A stretch of 64,000 nt of DNA from an uncultured Thermoanaerobaculia bacterium (GTDB lineage Bacteria; Acidobacteriota; Thermoanaerobaculia; Multivoradales; Multivoraceae): assembly GCA_951813015.1 (NCBI GenBank), contig CATOTG010000007.1, positions 124,001-188,000 of the forward strand. Reading direction: 5' to 3'. A model generated the notes under the pieces. It was not told the origin of the DNA, searched no databases, and worked only from the letters and a program-made list of their open reading frames with translations. The position numbers and the translations under genes are program-made. Below are positions 48,560 through 56,669 of the stretch, in pieces (within the stretch, counting starts at the first letter, position 1; each line of letters opens with the position of its first letter).

Positions 48560-48734
48560 GGCCAAGAACGACTACGACTGCATAGCCTCCGTACGAGAGA
48601 TCCGGGATCGCCTCACCGCCAAGATGGCCCGCATGTCGCCCGAAGAGCGGGTCCGGTGGCTGAATACCAAGGACTTCTCGGACCCGATCCTCCGGCGTCT
48701 GGCAACGCAATCCAAGCAGAGGAAGAGCGCGTAG
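48549..48734 (+). CDS. Small FDCVA-family protein 1 (putative antitoxin)
   Basis: 61 residues, ATG 48549 inside the end of the PIN ORF. YDCIASVREIRDRLTAKMAR, MSPEERVRWL and DPILRRLA share the pattern of the six other copies in the window: [FY]DC[VI]A, then M[ST]xEE, then DPxLRR. Order after a PIN gene, tiny size and overlap point to an antitoxin or partner. This is inference. It is the most divergent copy. Confidence 0.7.
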   Translation: MTTKAKNDYDCIASVREIRDRLTAKMARMSPEERVRWLNTKDFSDPILRRLATQSKQRKSA

Positions 48735-48834
48735 CGGCCGCGCGCCCGCACCGCATCCGGATATCCGAAGTCCGACGATCCTGCTGGACGGTTACACCCG
48801 ACGCAACCCAGTCAGCGCGTTGGAGCTAGAGACG

Positions 48835-49152
48835 ATGACTGCTGAACCCGAGAAAAAGAAGACGAAGAAGAGATTTGACTGCGTAGCCTTTGAGCGAGAC
48901 CAGCGGGACCGAATAGGCCGTATGCTGAACGCCATGACCAGGGAAGAGCGCGTGGACCGGCTGTGCAACGTGGAGACCACAGACGCCATCCTTCGCCGCT
49001 CCGCGGAGATAGCGCCGCACGGCACTCCCTGCACAGGCGGAGTTCCTCCTCCCCTCTCTGCCAACGTACGTGACACAGCGGGCATGCCGTTGAATAGTGG
49101 AGGGCACACGTTGGTGAGGAGGATTGATGGCAAGACGAGAGCAGAGACTTGA
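48835..49152 (+). CDS. Small FDCVA-family protein 2, end disrupted by IS
   Basis: ATG 48835. KKRFDCVAFERDQRDRIGRM, AMTREERVDRLC and TDAILRRS match the copies at 51861 and 59116, then similarity fades and the frame runs into the IS3 left end at 49071. The tail (residues 79-106) is IS sequence. The core may still be expressed. An upstream TTG at 48820 is less likely. Confidence 0.65.
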   Translation: MTAEPEKKKTKKRFDCVAFERDQRDRIGRMLNAMTREERVDRLCNVETTDAILRRSAEIAPHGTPCTGGVPPPLSANVRDTAGMPLNSGGHTLVRRIDGKTRAET

Positions 49153-49612
49153 CGGCGGCTCGCAGTTCCCGGCCCCGGGGGTTGAGGAGCGTAGCGACGA
49201 GGCCCCCGGGGCCGGCGCGTCGTCTGCGGGAGGGGTTCCCGACCCGGAAGTGCTGGCGAAGCCGACTCGGCGGCAGTTCACGGCGGAGTACCGGCTTCGG
49301 ATTCTGGAGGAGGCGGACCGGTGCACGGATCGAGGCGAGGTGGGGCGTCTGCTCCGGCGAGAGGGTTTGTACAGCTCCCATCTGGCCAACTGGCGCAAGG
49401 CACGGCGAGAAGGCGCGCTTTCGGCTCTGAGGCCGAAGAAGCGTGGCCGCAAGCCCACCGAAGCCAACCCTCTGGCGCCGAAGGTGAAGCGGCTGGAGAC
49501 GAAGGTGAAGCGACTGGAACGAGAACTGGACGCCGCTCGCACCATCCTGGACGTCCAGGGAAAAGTTGCAGGGCTGCTGGGATTCAGCCTCAAGGACGGG
49601 AAGGACTGCTGA
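49127..49612 (+). CDS. IS3 OrfA (helix-turn-helix transposase subunit)
   Basis: 161 residues. RRQFTAEYRLRILEEADRCT and LLRREGLYSSHLANWRKARR are the helix-turn-helix of IS3/IS150 OrfA. RLETKVKRLERELDAARTIL is the leucine zipper. ATG 49127 follows GAGGAGG. The stop overlaps OrfB start as TGATG, so OrfB may be made by coupling rather than by frameshift. Confidence 0.9.
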   Translation: MARREQRLDGGSQFPAPGVEERSDEAPGAGASSAGGVPDPEVLAKPTRRQFTAEYRLRILEEADRCTDRGEVGRLLRREGLYSSHLANWRKARREGALSALRPKKRGRKPTEANPLAPKVKRLETKVKRLERELDAARTILDVQGKVAGLLGFSLKDGKDC

Positions 49613-50610
49613 TGGCGGCCCGGTCCCTGGCAGAAAAGGTCGGCGTTCAGCCGGCCTGCCGGGCGCTGGGCGTCTCGCGATCCACGTTCTACCGTCGAGC
49701 CAGGCCAGCTCCCGGACCTCAGCAGCCCCGACCAACACCCGCCCGGGCCCTGAGCAAGGTCGAGCGGGAGCGTGTCGAGGAGACCCTGGCGTCTCCCCGA
49801 TTCGTCGACCGCGCTCCGGCTGAAGTGGTGGCCACCATGCTCGACGAGGGACGGTACCTGTGCTCGGAACGCACCATGTACCGCATCCTGGCCGCAAACC
49901 AACCGGTCAAGGACCGCCGCAGCCAGCGCGTGCATCCGAAGTACGCCAAGCCGGAACTGGTCGCCGCCGCGCCCAACCAGGTCTGGTCCTGGGACATCAC
50001 CAGACTGCGCGGACCGCAGACCTGGAGCTACTACTACCTCTACGTCCTGCTCGACCTCTTCAGCCGCTACGCGGTCGGCTGGATGGTCGCCGACCGCGAA
50101 AACTCCGCGCTCGCACAGCGTCTCATCGAGGAGACCTGCCTCAAGCACGGCGTCGAGCCCGATGTCCTCACCCTGCATTCTGATCGAGGCGCACCCATGA
50201 CCAGTCAGGGCACAGCCCAGATGCTCGCCCGACTCGGCGTCAACCGCTCCCTGGGCCGACCCCGGGTCAGCGACGACAACCCCTACTCCGAAGCCCAATT
50301 CAAGACCCTCAAGTACCACCCCGGCTTCCCCGACCGCTTCCCGAACCAGGACGCCGCGATCAGCTACTGCAGGTCCTTCTTCCCCTGGTACAACAACGAC
50401 CACCGCCATGCCGGCATCGCCATGCTCACGCCCGAAACCGTCCACTACGGCCAAGCTCAGCACGTGCTTGAACAGCGCCAGAACACCCTGAACGACGCCT
50501 GGCACCGGCACCCCGAACGATTCGTCGGCGGAGAACCAACACACCAATCACTGCCGCAGACCGTCTGGATCAACAAGCCCGACGACGAGACAACCGACAT
50601 GGCTCACTAA
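49612..50610 (+). CDS. IS3 OrfB (DDE integrase-type transposase)
   Basis: 332 residues. Catalytic triad Asp128 (VWSWDITRLR), Asp191 (LHSDRGAPMTS) and Glu227 (YSEAQFKTLKYHPGFP), with the D35E spacing of IS3. HTH_21-like N-terminus (VSRSTFYRR) and PWYNNDHRHAGIAMLTPETV near the end. Intact. Confidence 0.95.
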   Translation: MAARSLAEKVGVQPACRALGVSRSTFYRRARPAPGPQQPRPTPARALSKVERERVEETLASPRFVDRAPAEVVATMLDEGRYLCSERTMYRILAANQPVKDRRSQRVHPKYAKPELVAAAPNQVWSWDITRLRGPQTWSYYYLYVLLDLFSRYAVGWMVADRENSALAQRLIEETCLKHGVEPDVLTLHSDRGAPMTSQGTAQMLARLGVNRSLGRPRVSDDNPYSEAQFKTLKYHPGFPDRFPNQDAAISYCRSFFPWYNNDHRHAGIAMLTPETVHYGQAQHVLEQRQNTLNDAWHRHPERFVGGEPTHQSLPQTVWINKPDDETTDMAH

Positions 50611-50681
50611 ATCCAAGACCCCACTGTGTCAAAGTCGTTGACAGGTTCCGCTCCGGCCTCGGAAAACCGAGGAGACCAAGA

Positions 50682-51749
50682 GTGACGGCCAAGGCAAGAA
50701 GGGAAGTGCTACTTCTCGACGCCAACATATTCATCCGTGAGATTGGACTCACATCGAAAAAGGCGTCCGCACTCAAGCACTATCTCTATGCCCGGAGCAC
50801 AGAACTCGTAGTGCCTGAGGTCGTGGCACAGGAATGCGAACGACACCTCAAGGAACACGCAACGGGACGAGTGAAGAGTGTGCATGCGTCGCTTGGCTGG
50901 CTATCGCGGTTCTTGGGCCGCGTCAACGGATGGACTCCTCCCACGCCCGAACTTCTACTCGAAAAGACGAAGTCGCTGGCTCGAGGAGAGGCACTCAGGA
51001 CCATCGTTCTCCGTGAGACCCCGGAGCTTCAAGAACGAGCTGAGGATCGTCTGCGGCTTGAGCGGCCGCCAAGCCACAGGAAGAAGGGCGGTCGCAACGA
51101 CTGTCTGATCTGGGAGCACTGTATTGACCTGTTGAAAGAGCATCGAGTCATCTTCGTGAGCGAGGACAGAGCCGGCTTCTGCGGACACCGTCGGCCGGAC
51201 GAACTTCACCCTCAGCTGCGAAGAGAAGCCGAGATGGTCCAGCAGGCAGGACTGACGTTCCACAGCAGCATGTGCTCGTTGTTGTCCGATCTGCGAGCCA
51301 ACATCACGCCGCCATCGGATGCGGAGGTCCTCAAGTTCTTGTACGAGCAGGCCGCAGTCGAGAACGTGGCGCAGATGCGAGAGAACAGCGATTGCAGGCC
51401 GAGATGCGCCGGTCCGGTCCAACTGGTCCAACTAGAGATGTACACGACCGACAAGGATGATGTCGTCGAACTGCGGCTCCACGTAGTCGACAGATGGGAT
51501 GGCTCGGGCATTGCGACGAGTCAGGAGTTCCGATACTCCGGGAAGTGCCTCTACGGATTGGGCGACGGGCACCTCTCAGAGCCTCGGACTGAATCCGTCA
51601 CACTCGTCGAGACACTGCCGGATGGTTCGGAGAGAGCAGTCAAGGGGAGCGCCGTGTATGTGGCCGTAACCGGCCGGCTTTTTGGGGCCGCACCTGTCAG
51701 AGCGAGGCCTGCGGGGCTCGAAGCAGCAACGGGTGCTTTCAAGGACTGA
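50682..51749 (+). CDS. DUF4935-like PIN-domain protein
   Basis: 355 residues from GTG 50682 (GGAGACC upstream). REVLLLDANIFIREIGL gives the first PIN Asp; VVAQECERHL, GGRNDCLIWEHCIDLL and VIFVSEDRAGFCG supply later acids. This arrangement fits large PIN proteins (DUF4935), which occur in defence islands. The C-terminal 120 residues (LVQLEMYTTDKDDVVELRLH) are a separate unknown domain. Less GC-rich codon use than neighbours suggests transfer. No antitoxin is next to it; the FDCVA gene lies 111 bases on. Confidence 0.72.
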   Translation: MTAKARREVLLLDANIFIREIGLTSKKASALKHYLYARSTELVVPEVVAQECERHLKEHATGRVKSVHASLGWLSRFLGRVNGWTPPTPELLLEKTKSLARGEALRTIVLRETPELQERAEDRLRLERPPSHRKKGGRNDCLIWEHCIDLLKEHRVIFVSEDRAGFCGHRRPDELHPQLRREAEMVQQAGLTFHSSMCSLLSDLRANITPPSDAEVLKFLYEQAAVENVAQMRENSDCRPRCAGPVQLVQLEMYTTDKDDVVELRLHVVDRWDGSGIATSQEFRYSGKCLYGLGDGHLSEPRTESVTLVETLPDGSERAVKGSAVYVAVTGRLFGAAPVRARPAGLEAATGAFKD

Positions 51750-51803
51750 GAGGCCGGGGAGGGCGGTGCGCGACGCAGTGCTCGACCCAAGTAGATAGAC
51801 TAT

Positions 51804-51868
51804 TCGGGAACTCGGGCAGAAGTCCCCGGACATCTGCACTCCATCGAGTCCTGCTGGAAGATGACTCC
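51804..51868 (+). pseudogene. C-terminal stub of the PIN gene (duplication edge)
   Basis: 51804-51868 repeats 59061-59126: GGCAGAAGTCCCCGGACATC and CTGCTGGAAGATGACTCC, the last 20 codons of the HsdM-PIN ORF. It shows that the next two small genes were copied together with their upstream edge. Confidence 0.75.
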
Positions 51869-52103
51869 TGAACCAGGCAAGGACAAACGCAAGAAAAGCT
51901 TCGACTGTGTGGCCTACCAGCGCGAACAAAGGGACCGCATCAGCCGCACGCTGAATGCCATGACTCGGGAGGAGCGAGTGGCTTGGCTATGTACCGTGGA
52001 ACCAACGGATCCGGTGCTGCGCCGCATCATGCAGGAATCCCCGCGCGGCACTCTTCGCAAAGCCGGCGTTCCGGCGCCCGACTCCGAAGCCCGAGGGGGC
52101 TGA
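51861..52103 (+). CDS. Small FDCVA-family protein 3
   Basis: 80 residues. KKSFDCVAYQREQRDRISR, AMTREERVAWLC and TDPVLRRIMQESPRGTLRKA. Nearly identical to the copy at 59116, from which it differs by a few residues and a short ARGG tail. Same place after a PIN end (here only a stub). Followed by copy 4 after 4 bases. Confidence 0.75.
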   Translation: MTPEPGKDKRKKSFDCVAYQREQRDRISRTLNAMTREERVAWLCTVEPTDPVLRRIMQESPRGTLRKAGVPAPDSEARGG

Positions 52104-52107
52104 GGGG

Positions 52108-52335
52108 ATGGCGGCCAAGACGAAGAAGAAGCGCTTCGACTGCGTCGCCTTTCAGCGCGCGCAGCGGGAGAAGCTCGGCAAGGAGCTTGAATGCCTGAGT
52201 AGCGCCGAGATCGGCGCCTGGATGCGCGACTACCGACCGACCGATCCGAAGCTGCGGCGTCTGGTCGAGCGCCTGCGAGCTCGCGATGCCAGCGCGCACG
52301 AGGCGACCTCCTCGGACCCCCGCCTCCGGGCATGA
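52108..52335 (+). CDS. Small FDCVA-family protein 4
   Basis: 75 residues. KKKRFDCVAFQRAQREKLGK, IGAWMRDYRPTDPKLRRLVE and a low-complexity end. GAGGGG ribosome-binding site before ATG 52108. Paralogue of the gene at 59363 and diverged from copy 3, so each locus carries two types. Confidence 0.75.
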   Translation: MAAKTKKKRFDCVAFQRAQREKLGKELECLSSAEIGAWMRDYRPTDPKLRRLVERLRARDASAHEATSSDPRLRA

Positions 52336-52371
52336 ACCGTTGGGCCGTCTGCTGGCGCCACACGCCTCGGA

Positions 52372-52506
52372 ATCTTTGCTCAGCAGCCGAGCATCGTTGG
52401 CCGCAACCGGGTCGCGTTCAACATCGGCGGGAACCGGTATCGCGTGATCGTGCGCTTCGACTATGCCCGTCGAATCGGGTCCGTGAGGTTCGTCGGAACA
52501 CACTGG
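52372..52506 (+). pseudogene. HigB-type toxin remnant
   Basis: Frame reads SIVGRNRVAFNIGGNRYRVI, then VRFDYARRIGSVRFVGTHWG. This is the C-terminal core of HigB mRNA interferases (NRVVFNIKGNKYRLVV ... IRFVGTH). The start and the end are missing. It is followed directly by an IS256 fragment. Confidence 0.65.
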
Positions 52507-52534
52507 GGGAGAAGGCCTCGGGCCTGTCTGCATC

Positions 52535-52832
52535 CAGCAGTGCGCGGATGACCTCGTCGTGGGAGGAGGAGTACCGGTCCTTTCGGCAACGAGACCTGAG
52601 CGGCGAGGACTACCTGTACGTGTGGGCGTACGGCGTGCACTTCCGGGTCCGTCTGGAGCACGATTCGCTATGCACGCTCGTCCTGCTTGGCGTGCGCCGT
52701 GACGGGACCAAGGAGCTGATCGCGGTGGAGGACGGGTACCGGGAGAGCGCGGAGAGCTGGGCAAGTGTCCCGCGAAACCTGAAGCGCCGCGGCCCGCAAG
52801 CGCCCCTGCCACCGCAACACCCGATGCTGTAA
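52535..52832 (+). pseudogene. IS256-family transposase fragment
   Basis: About 98 codons: RQRDLSGEDYLYVWAYGVHF, RVRLEHDSLCTLVLLGVRRD, GTKELIAVEDGYRESAESWA and LKRRGPQAP, the catalytic core of Mutator-type transposases, cut at both ends. Its frame is joined by chance to the preceding small ORF. With the HigB piece it fills the gap 52336-52967. Confidence 0.75.
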
Positions 52833-52967
52833 GCTCGTCAGCCACTTGACCGTCATCTTCGTTTGCAGACGGCTCCCTTGCCGAGCGGCATCGAAGTACC
52901 GGAGATCGACGCGTCCGTTTCACGTCATAGACGCAACGCGGCAGGTTTCAGAGGAGGCGAACGCAAG

Positions 52968-54134
52968 GTGAACCTCGGCGACATCCTGGCACGGGTCCGC
53001 AACGGGATCTCGAGCAACTCATACCCCAACGAAACGGCGGTGCGGACCAAGATCGTCCAGCCGATTCTCGAGGCGCTCGGGTGGGACGTCTACGACCCGG
53101 AGTTGGTGCGGGACGAGTTCTCACTGAAATTGAAGAACCGTACGAAGCGAATCGACATCGCTCTCTGCAGTTCGCACGGCAACCCGCGCTGTATCGTCGA
53201 GCTCAAGACGACAGGACGTGACCTGACCGAGATCGGCCGATCCGCGGCCGATGAACAGCTGTTCGAGTACTCCTTCCACGCCGGAGCACCGCTGGCCCTG
53301 CTGACAAACGGCGCGACCTGGAGGTTCTACTCGACGCAGAGCGCGGGCACCTATGAAGAGCGGCTGGTTCGGGCGTTGGACCTGAAGGTCGATGCCCTGG
53401 AGCAAGTCGCTGAAGCACTGGAGCGCTATCTGTCGTTCAAGCACACGAAGACCGGGCGGGCCGCTGACCACGCCCGGGAAGATCTTGATTCCCGGATCCA
53501 CCGCAGCCAGGCTAGAGATGCCCTTCCACGAGCGTGGGCAAACCTGGTGGAGGACGAGATCCACGAAGATCTGGCCCGACTGATGATGGAGACCACCCGT
53601 TTGCTGAGCGAAGCTCAGCCCGCGGAAGACGACGTGGCACATTTTCTTCGCTGCCTGAAACCAGACATCGGGACACCGCGGCGCGTGCGAACCCGGCGCG
53701 TGACCGCACCGCCCAGCGGATCCTCCAGAAGTTCCCGTGGACCGCAGAGCCCCGGCTCATCCGCCCAGGCCGAGGGGGCCGTACGGGGGTCTCCCCAAGT
53801 CTATTTCCTTCTCGGCAAGAAGCACCAAGCGAAGAACGCCAAGGAAGCCTACGCGGCCATCTTCATAGCCTTGGCAGAGCGCGATCCAGCCTTTACGGCA
53901 TCCGTTGAACCCAGGCTTCGGGGACGCACGAACCGGCAAGTCGCTCGCAACCGCCAGGACCTGACACGGACTGAATCCGTGTTGAAGACGGCCGTCGAAT
54001 TGCCGAACGGCTGGTGGCTCCTGACGCACATGAGCAACCCGCAAAAAACCAGATACCTGGCGATCGCATGCGAAGTCGCCGGGCTTCCATTCGGTGACCG
54101 CGCCGGGCTGCATATCCGTTTTCCCAACGCCTGA
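52968..54134 (+). CDS. HsdR N-terminal-type restriction nuclease domain protein
   Basis: 388 residues from GTG 52968, chosen because GGAGG lies 9 bases upstream and because family members start with NLxDxLARVR. The PD-(D/E)xK site is Asp63 (KRIDIALCSS) with Glu78 and Lys80 (CIVELKT). GAPLALLTNGATWRFYST and VRALDLKVD follow. No helicase motor is present, so it is a solo HSDR_N_2 protein of about 390 residues. The C-terminal part (QVYFLLGKKHQAKNAKEAYA) may bind a partner. A nuclease or defence accessory; exact role unknown. Confidence 0.8.
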   Translation: MNLGDILARVRNGISSNSYPNETAVRTKIVQPILEALGWDVYDPELVRDEFSLKLKNRTKRIDIALCSSHGNPRCIVELKTTGRDLTEIGRSAADEQLFEYSFHAGAPLALLTNGATWRFYSTQSAGTYEERLVRALDLKVDALEQVAEALERYLSFKHTKTGRAADHAREDLDSRIHRSQARDALPRAWANLVEDEIHEDLARLMMETTRLLSEAQPAEDDVAHFLRCLKPDIGTPRRVRTRRVTAPPSGSSRSSRGPQSPGSSAQAEGAVRGSPQVYFLLGKKHQAKNAKEAYAAIFIALAERDPAFTASVEPRLRGRTNRQVARNRQDLTRTESVLKTAVELPNGWWLLTHMSNPQKTRYLAIACEVAGLPFGDRAGLHIRFPNA

Positions 54135-54214
54135 CCGTTCCTTGTTGTCCACGGCAGGCCGTAGAGCTCTCCGATGGGCAGGTCAGGAGGAGTGGTTCGG
54201 GTTGGTGGGTAGGG

Positions 54215-54271
54215 TGTCGCCCCCGTCAGCTACGCCCTGCAGTCCGCCTTCGCATGACGGGGGCGTGCGAC
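54215..54271. repeat. Long imperfect inverted repeat (hairpin)
   Basis: GTCGCCCCCGTCA (54215-54227) pairs with TGACGGGGGCGTGCGAC (54255-54271) around a 27-base loop, with a two-base bulge. It precedes the lipoprotein start of the interrupted peptidase and follows the HsdR_N gene, so it could be a terminator or a leader structure. No T-run is present. Confidence 0.5.
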
Positions 54272-54325
54272 CTTGGTCGTTCGATCATGTTGAAGCCGCT
54301 CGGTCCGATTCCCGCTTGTCTGCTC

Positions 54326-55627
54326 GGCTCTTCAGGGTTGATGGTGGAGATGCCGTAGTCTGGCGCGATGCGTGACACAGACTTGTACGGTCGGATTCTG
54401 GGCATCGAGAGTCCGTGGGAGGTGACGGGCGTTGAGCTTCGGCTTGAGGCCGGTGAGGTGGAGGTGTTCGTGGCTCGGGGCGGTGGCGAGTCGTACCGTT
54501 GTCCGGAGTGCGGCTCGGCGGCGAGCCGCCACGACTCGCGTCGTCGGCGCTGGCGGCATCTGCCGACCTGCCAGTACCGTACGATCCTGACCGCCGACGT
54601 GCCTCGGGTGCGGTGCTCGGAGCACGGTGTGCGGACGATTGGCGTGCCTTGGTCGGACGCGGGCTCGCGTTTGACGGCGTTGTTCGAGGCCTTGGTCATC
54701 GACTGGCTGGGCGAGGCGAGCGTTTCGGCGGTGGCCCGGCTTCTGGAGCTGAGCTGGGACCAGGTGTCCGGGGTACAGGAGCGTGCGGTGAAGCGCGGCT
54801 TGAAGCGGCGTGGCTCGGCGCCGGCATCGAGAGTCCTGGGCGTGGACGAGACGTCGTTTCAGAAGCGCCACGAGTACGTGACGGTGGTGGCCGACCTCGA
54901 GGGCGAGCCGCGGGTGCATCACGTGGCGGACGGCCGCGGCAAGGACGCTCTGTCTTCGTACTACGAGTCGTTGTCGGATGCCGAGCGTTCCAGGATCGAG
55001 ACGGTGGCGATGGACATGTGGCCGGCGTACATCTCGGCGACGGTGTCGTGTCTGCCGGACGGCGGGGCCAAGATCGCGTACGACAAGTTCCACGTCGCGG
55101 CTCATCTCGGCGACGCCGTGAACGCGGTGCGCAGTGAGGAGCACCGGCAGTTGCTTCGCTTGGGCGACGACGGCCTGACCGACACGCGCTACCTGTGGCT
55201 GTACCACCCGGATCGGGTGCCGGCGCACCGATGGCCTCGCTTCAAGGAGTTGATCGACGGCACGACGAAGACAGCCCGCTGCTGGCACCTGAAGGAGGTG
55301 GCGATGATGATGTGGGAGACCCGGGACCGCGCCGAGGCGCTGGCTGTGTTCCAGGGCTGGTACTCGTGGGCAATCCGCAGCCGGCTGGAACCGATGAAGC
55401 AGGTCGCGCGAATGATCAAGGCCCATCTCGACGGCGTGCTGAACGCCATCGAGCGTGGCGTCACGAACGCTCGCCTCGAGGGCATCAACTCCGTCATTCA
55501 GTGGCTCAAGAAGTCCGCCCGCGGCTACCGGAACCGAGACCGCTTCCGCACCGCCATCTACTTCCATCTCGGAGGACTCGACCTCTACCCCGATTCACTC
55601 ACGTTCCACACGAAACCCTGAAGAGCC
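54326..55627 (+). mobile_element. ISL3-family insertion sequence with 8-bp target duplication
   Basis: 1302 bases. Inverted repeats GGCTCTTCAGGGTT (54326-54339) and AACCCTGAAGAGCC (55614-55627) are perfect. The flanks GTCTGCTC at 54318-54325 and 55628-55635 are a perfect 8-bp target duplication, as expected for ISL3. Recent insertion. Confidence 0.95.
54368..55621 (+). CDS. ISL3 family transposase
   Basis: 417 residues. N-terminal zinc ribbon (YRCPECGSAASRH...VRCSEHG), helix-turn-helix (ASVSAVARLLELSWDQVSG), and the DDE core (VLGVDETSFQKRHEYVTVV, AMDMWPAYISA, YDKFHVAAHLGDAVN, ARLEGINSVIQWLKKSARGY). Intact. Confidence 0.96.
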   Translation: MRDTDLYGRILGIESPWEVTGVELRLEAGEVEVFVARGGGESYRCPECGSAASRHDSRRRRWRHLPTCQYRTILTADVPRVRCSEHGVRTIGVPWSDAGSRLTALFEALVIDWLGEASVSAVARLLELSWDQVSGVQERAVKRGLKRRGSAPASRVLGVDETSFQKRHEYVTVVADLEGEPRVHHVADGRGKDALSSYYESLSDAERSRIETVAMDMWPAYISATVSCLPDGGAKIAYDKFHVAAHLGDAVNAVRSEEHRQLLRLGDDGLTDTRYLWLYHPDRVPAHRWPRFKELIDGTTKTARCWHLKEVAMMMWETRDRAEALAVFQGWYSWAIRSRLEPMKQVARMIKAHLDGVLNAIERGVTNARLEGINSVIQWLKKSARGYRNRDRFRTAIYFHLGGLDLYPDSLTFHTKP

Positions 55628-55911
55628 GTCTGCTCTTCGGCGTCGCGGCGTGTGGCGGCGACTACGCACCACCGCCCGAGACGAAGCGGGTTCCCTTCTC
55701 CGAGACGTTAAATGGGTGGAGTTCGAGGATCCCTACCGGTGGCTGGAGGAGCAGAACAGTCCGGAAACCCGAGCCTTCATTCGACCGGCAGAACGAATAC
55801 GCCGAACTGATCGTCGGCGAGCCGCCGGGCGTACGACCAGTCTGAGGCGCCGTGAGTGAGTTCCGCCCGACGTTCGCAGCCGCACTACTCCCACGCGGGC
55901 CACGGTTGCAG

Positions 55912-55932
55912 TGTAGCCACACGGAGGCTACA
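55912..55932. promoter_or_regulatory. Palindromic operator of the vapBC-hsdM operon
   Basis: TGTAGCC and GGCTACA, 7 bases apart, form a perfect inverted repeat 9 bases before the antitoxin ATG at 55941. TTGCAG lies just upstream. This is the expected autoregulatory site for a VapB-type antitoxin. Because the R-M genes follow without a gap, it would also control them. Confidence 0.65.
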
Positions 55933-55940
55933 TTGCGGTC

Positions 55941-56234
55941 ATGACGACCGTCGGCATCCGCGTCCTGAAGAACCGCCTCAGCGAGTACCTGCGTATCGCC
56001 CAGTCCGGCGAGCGGGTCACCGTCACGAGCCGTGGCGCGCCAGTCGCCGACCTGGTGCCACACGCACCGCGTGGTCTGGACCCGGACGACGAGTTGCTGC
56101 GGCAGGCACGAGCGGGAGAAGTCCGCCTCGGCAGGCCGAACGCCGAGGTCGACTACGCACGGCCGCCGCGAGAGCAGCGGTTGCCGCACGGGGAAGTCAT
56201 CGCGCTGCTGGACTGGGTCCGCGGCGACCGATGA
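55941..56234 (+). CDS. Phd/YefM-type antitoxin (VapB-like)
   Basis: 97 residues. MTTVGIRVLKNRLSEYLRIA and SGERVTVTSRGAPVADLVPH are the Phd/YefM DNA-binding fold. The C-terminal region would bind the toxin. Stop overlaps the toxin start (ATGA). First gene of the R-M operon. Confidence 0.88.
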   Translation: MTTVGIRVLKNRLSEYLRIAQSGERVTVTSRGAPVADLVPHAPRGLDPDDELLRQARAGEVRLGRPNAEVDYARPPREQRLPHGEVIALLDWVRGDR

Positions 56235-56668
56235 AACTCTACGCCGAGAGCAGCGCGGTCGTGTCGTGGCTGTTCGGCGAACCGAGGGGAGACGAGGCGA
56301 GCAGGCTTCTCGCCTCGGCTTCCACAATCTTCGCCTCTGAGCTGACGGTGCTGGAGTGCGACCGCGCGCTCCGCGCGGCCGAAGCAAGAGGCCGGTTGGA
56401 TGGCGCCGGCGCGCTCTTGTCGCGTTCGCGGCTCGAAGCGGCGTCGACCACATGGAACGTGTATCGGGTCGCCACCGGCATCGTGGACCGTGCGCGTCGT
56501 CCCTTCCCGCTCGAGCCGGTCCGACCGCTGGACGCACTCCACCTCGCCACCGCGCTTCACGTCAGTGAGTTCGAGCGAGATTTGACGGTCCTGACCTTCG
56601 ACCGCCGTATACGCTTGAACGCCGCCGCCCTCGGACTTGAGGTGGCGCCGGCTGACGAGGAAACCTGA
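56231..56668 (+). CDS. PIN-domain toxin, VapC family
   Basis: 145 residues. KLYAESSAVVSWLFGEP carries Glu6 where most VapCs have Asp, then FASELTVLECDRAL, VRPLDALHLATALH and VLTFDRRI supply the other acids. A Mg-dependent RNase. Overlaps its antitoxin, and only one base separates its stop from the hsdM GTG start, so the toxin pair is part of the R-M operon. Confidence 0.85.
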   Translation: MKLYAESSAVVSWLFGEPRGDEASRLLASASTIFASELTVLECDRALRAAEARGRLDGAGALLSRSRLEAASTTWNVYRVATGIVDRARRPFPLEPVRPLDALHLATALHVSEFERDLTVLTFDRRIRLNAAALGLEVAPADEET

Positions 56669-56669
56669 A

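Larger units (their letters stand above)
49071..50631 (+). mobile_element. IS3-family insertion sequence
   Basis: About 1.56 kb with terminal inverted repeats TGACACAGCGGG (49071-49082) and CCCACTGTGTCA (50620-50631), one mismatch. It holds OrfA and OrfB of IS3 type. No clear target duplication is seen beside the ends, so the exact ends are approximate. It sits in the end of the second FDCVA gene. Confidence 0.85.
54287..55842 (+). pseudogene. Prolyl oligopeptidase N-terminus, split by ISL3
   Basis: Before the IS, ATG 54287 starts LKPLGPIPACLL; after the IS (55636) it goes on FGVAACGGDYAPPPETKRVP, so a lipoprotein signal was cut by insertion. Then FSETLNG and, after a lost G, VEFEDPYRWLEEQNSPETRA, the start of prolyl oligopeptidase (S9). 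Another extra T precedes DRQNEYAELIVGEPPG. Only about 85 codons of the gene remain; the catalytic part is absent. So it was a dead fragment or has decayed since. Confidence 0.75.

Noticed and set aside
48826..50547. 573-codon minus-strand ORF across the IS
   Set aside because: It spans the antisense of OrfA, OrfB and the IS end with no family match.
52842..52967. Upstream extension of the HsdR_N gene from TTG 52863
   Set aside because: The added 35 residues show no conservation, and GTG 52968 has a good ribosome-binding site and the family's usual start.
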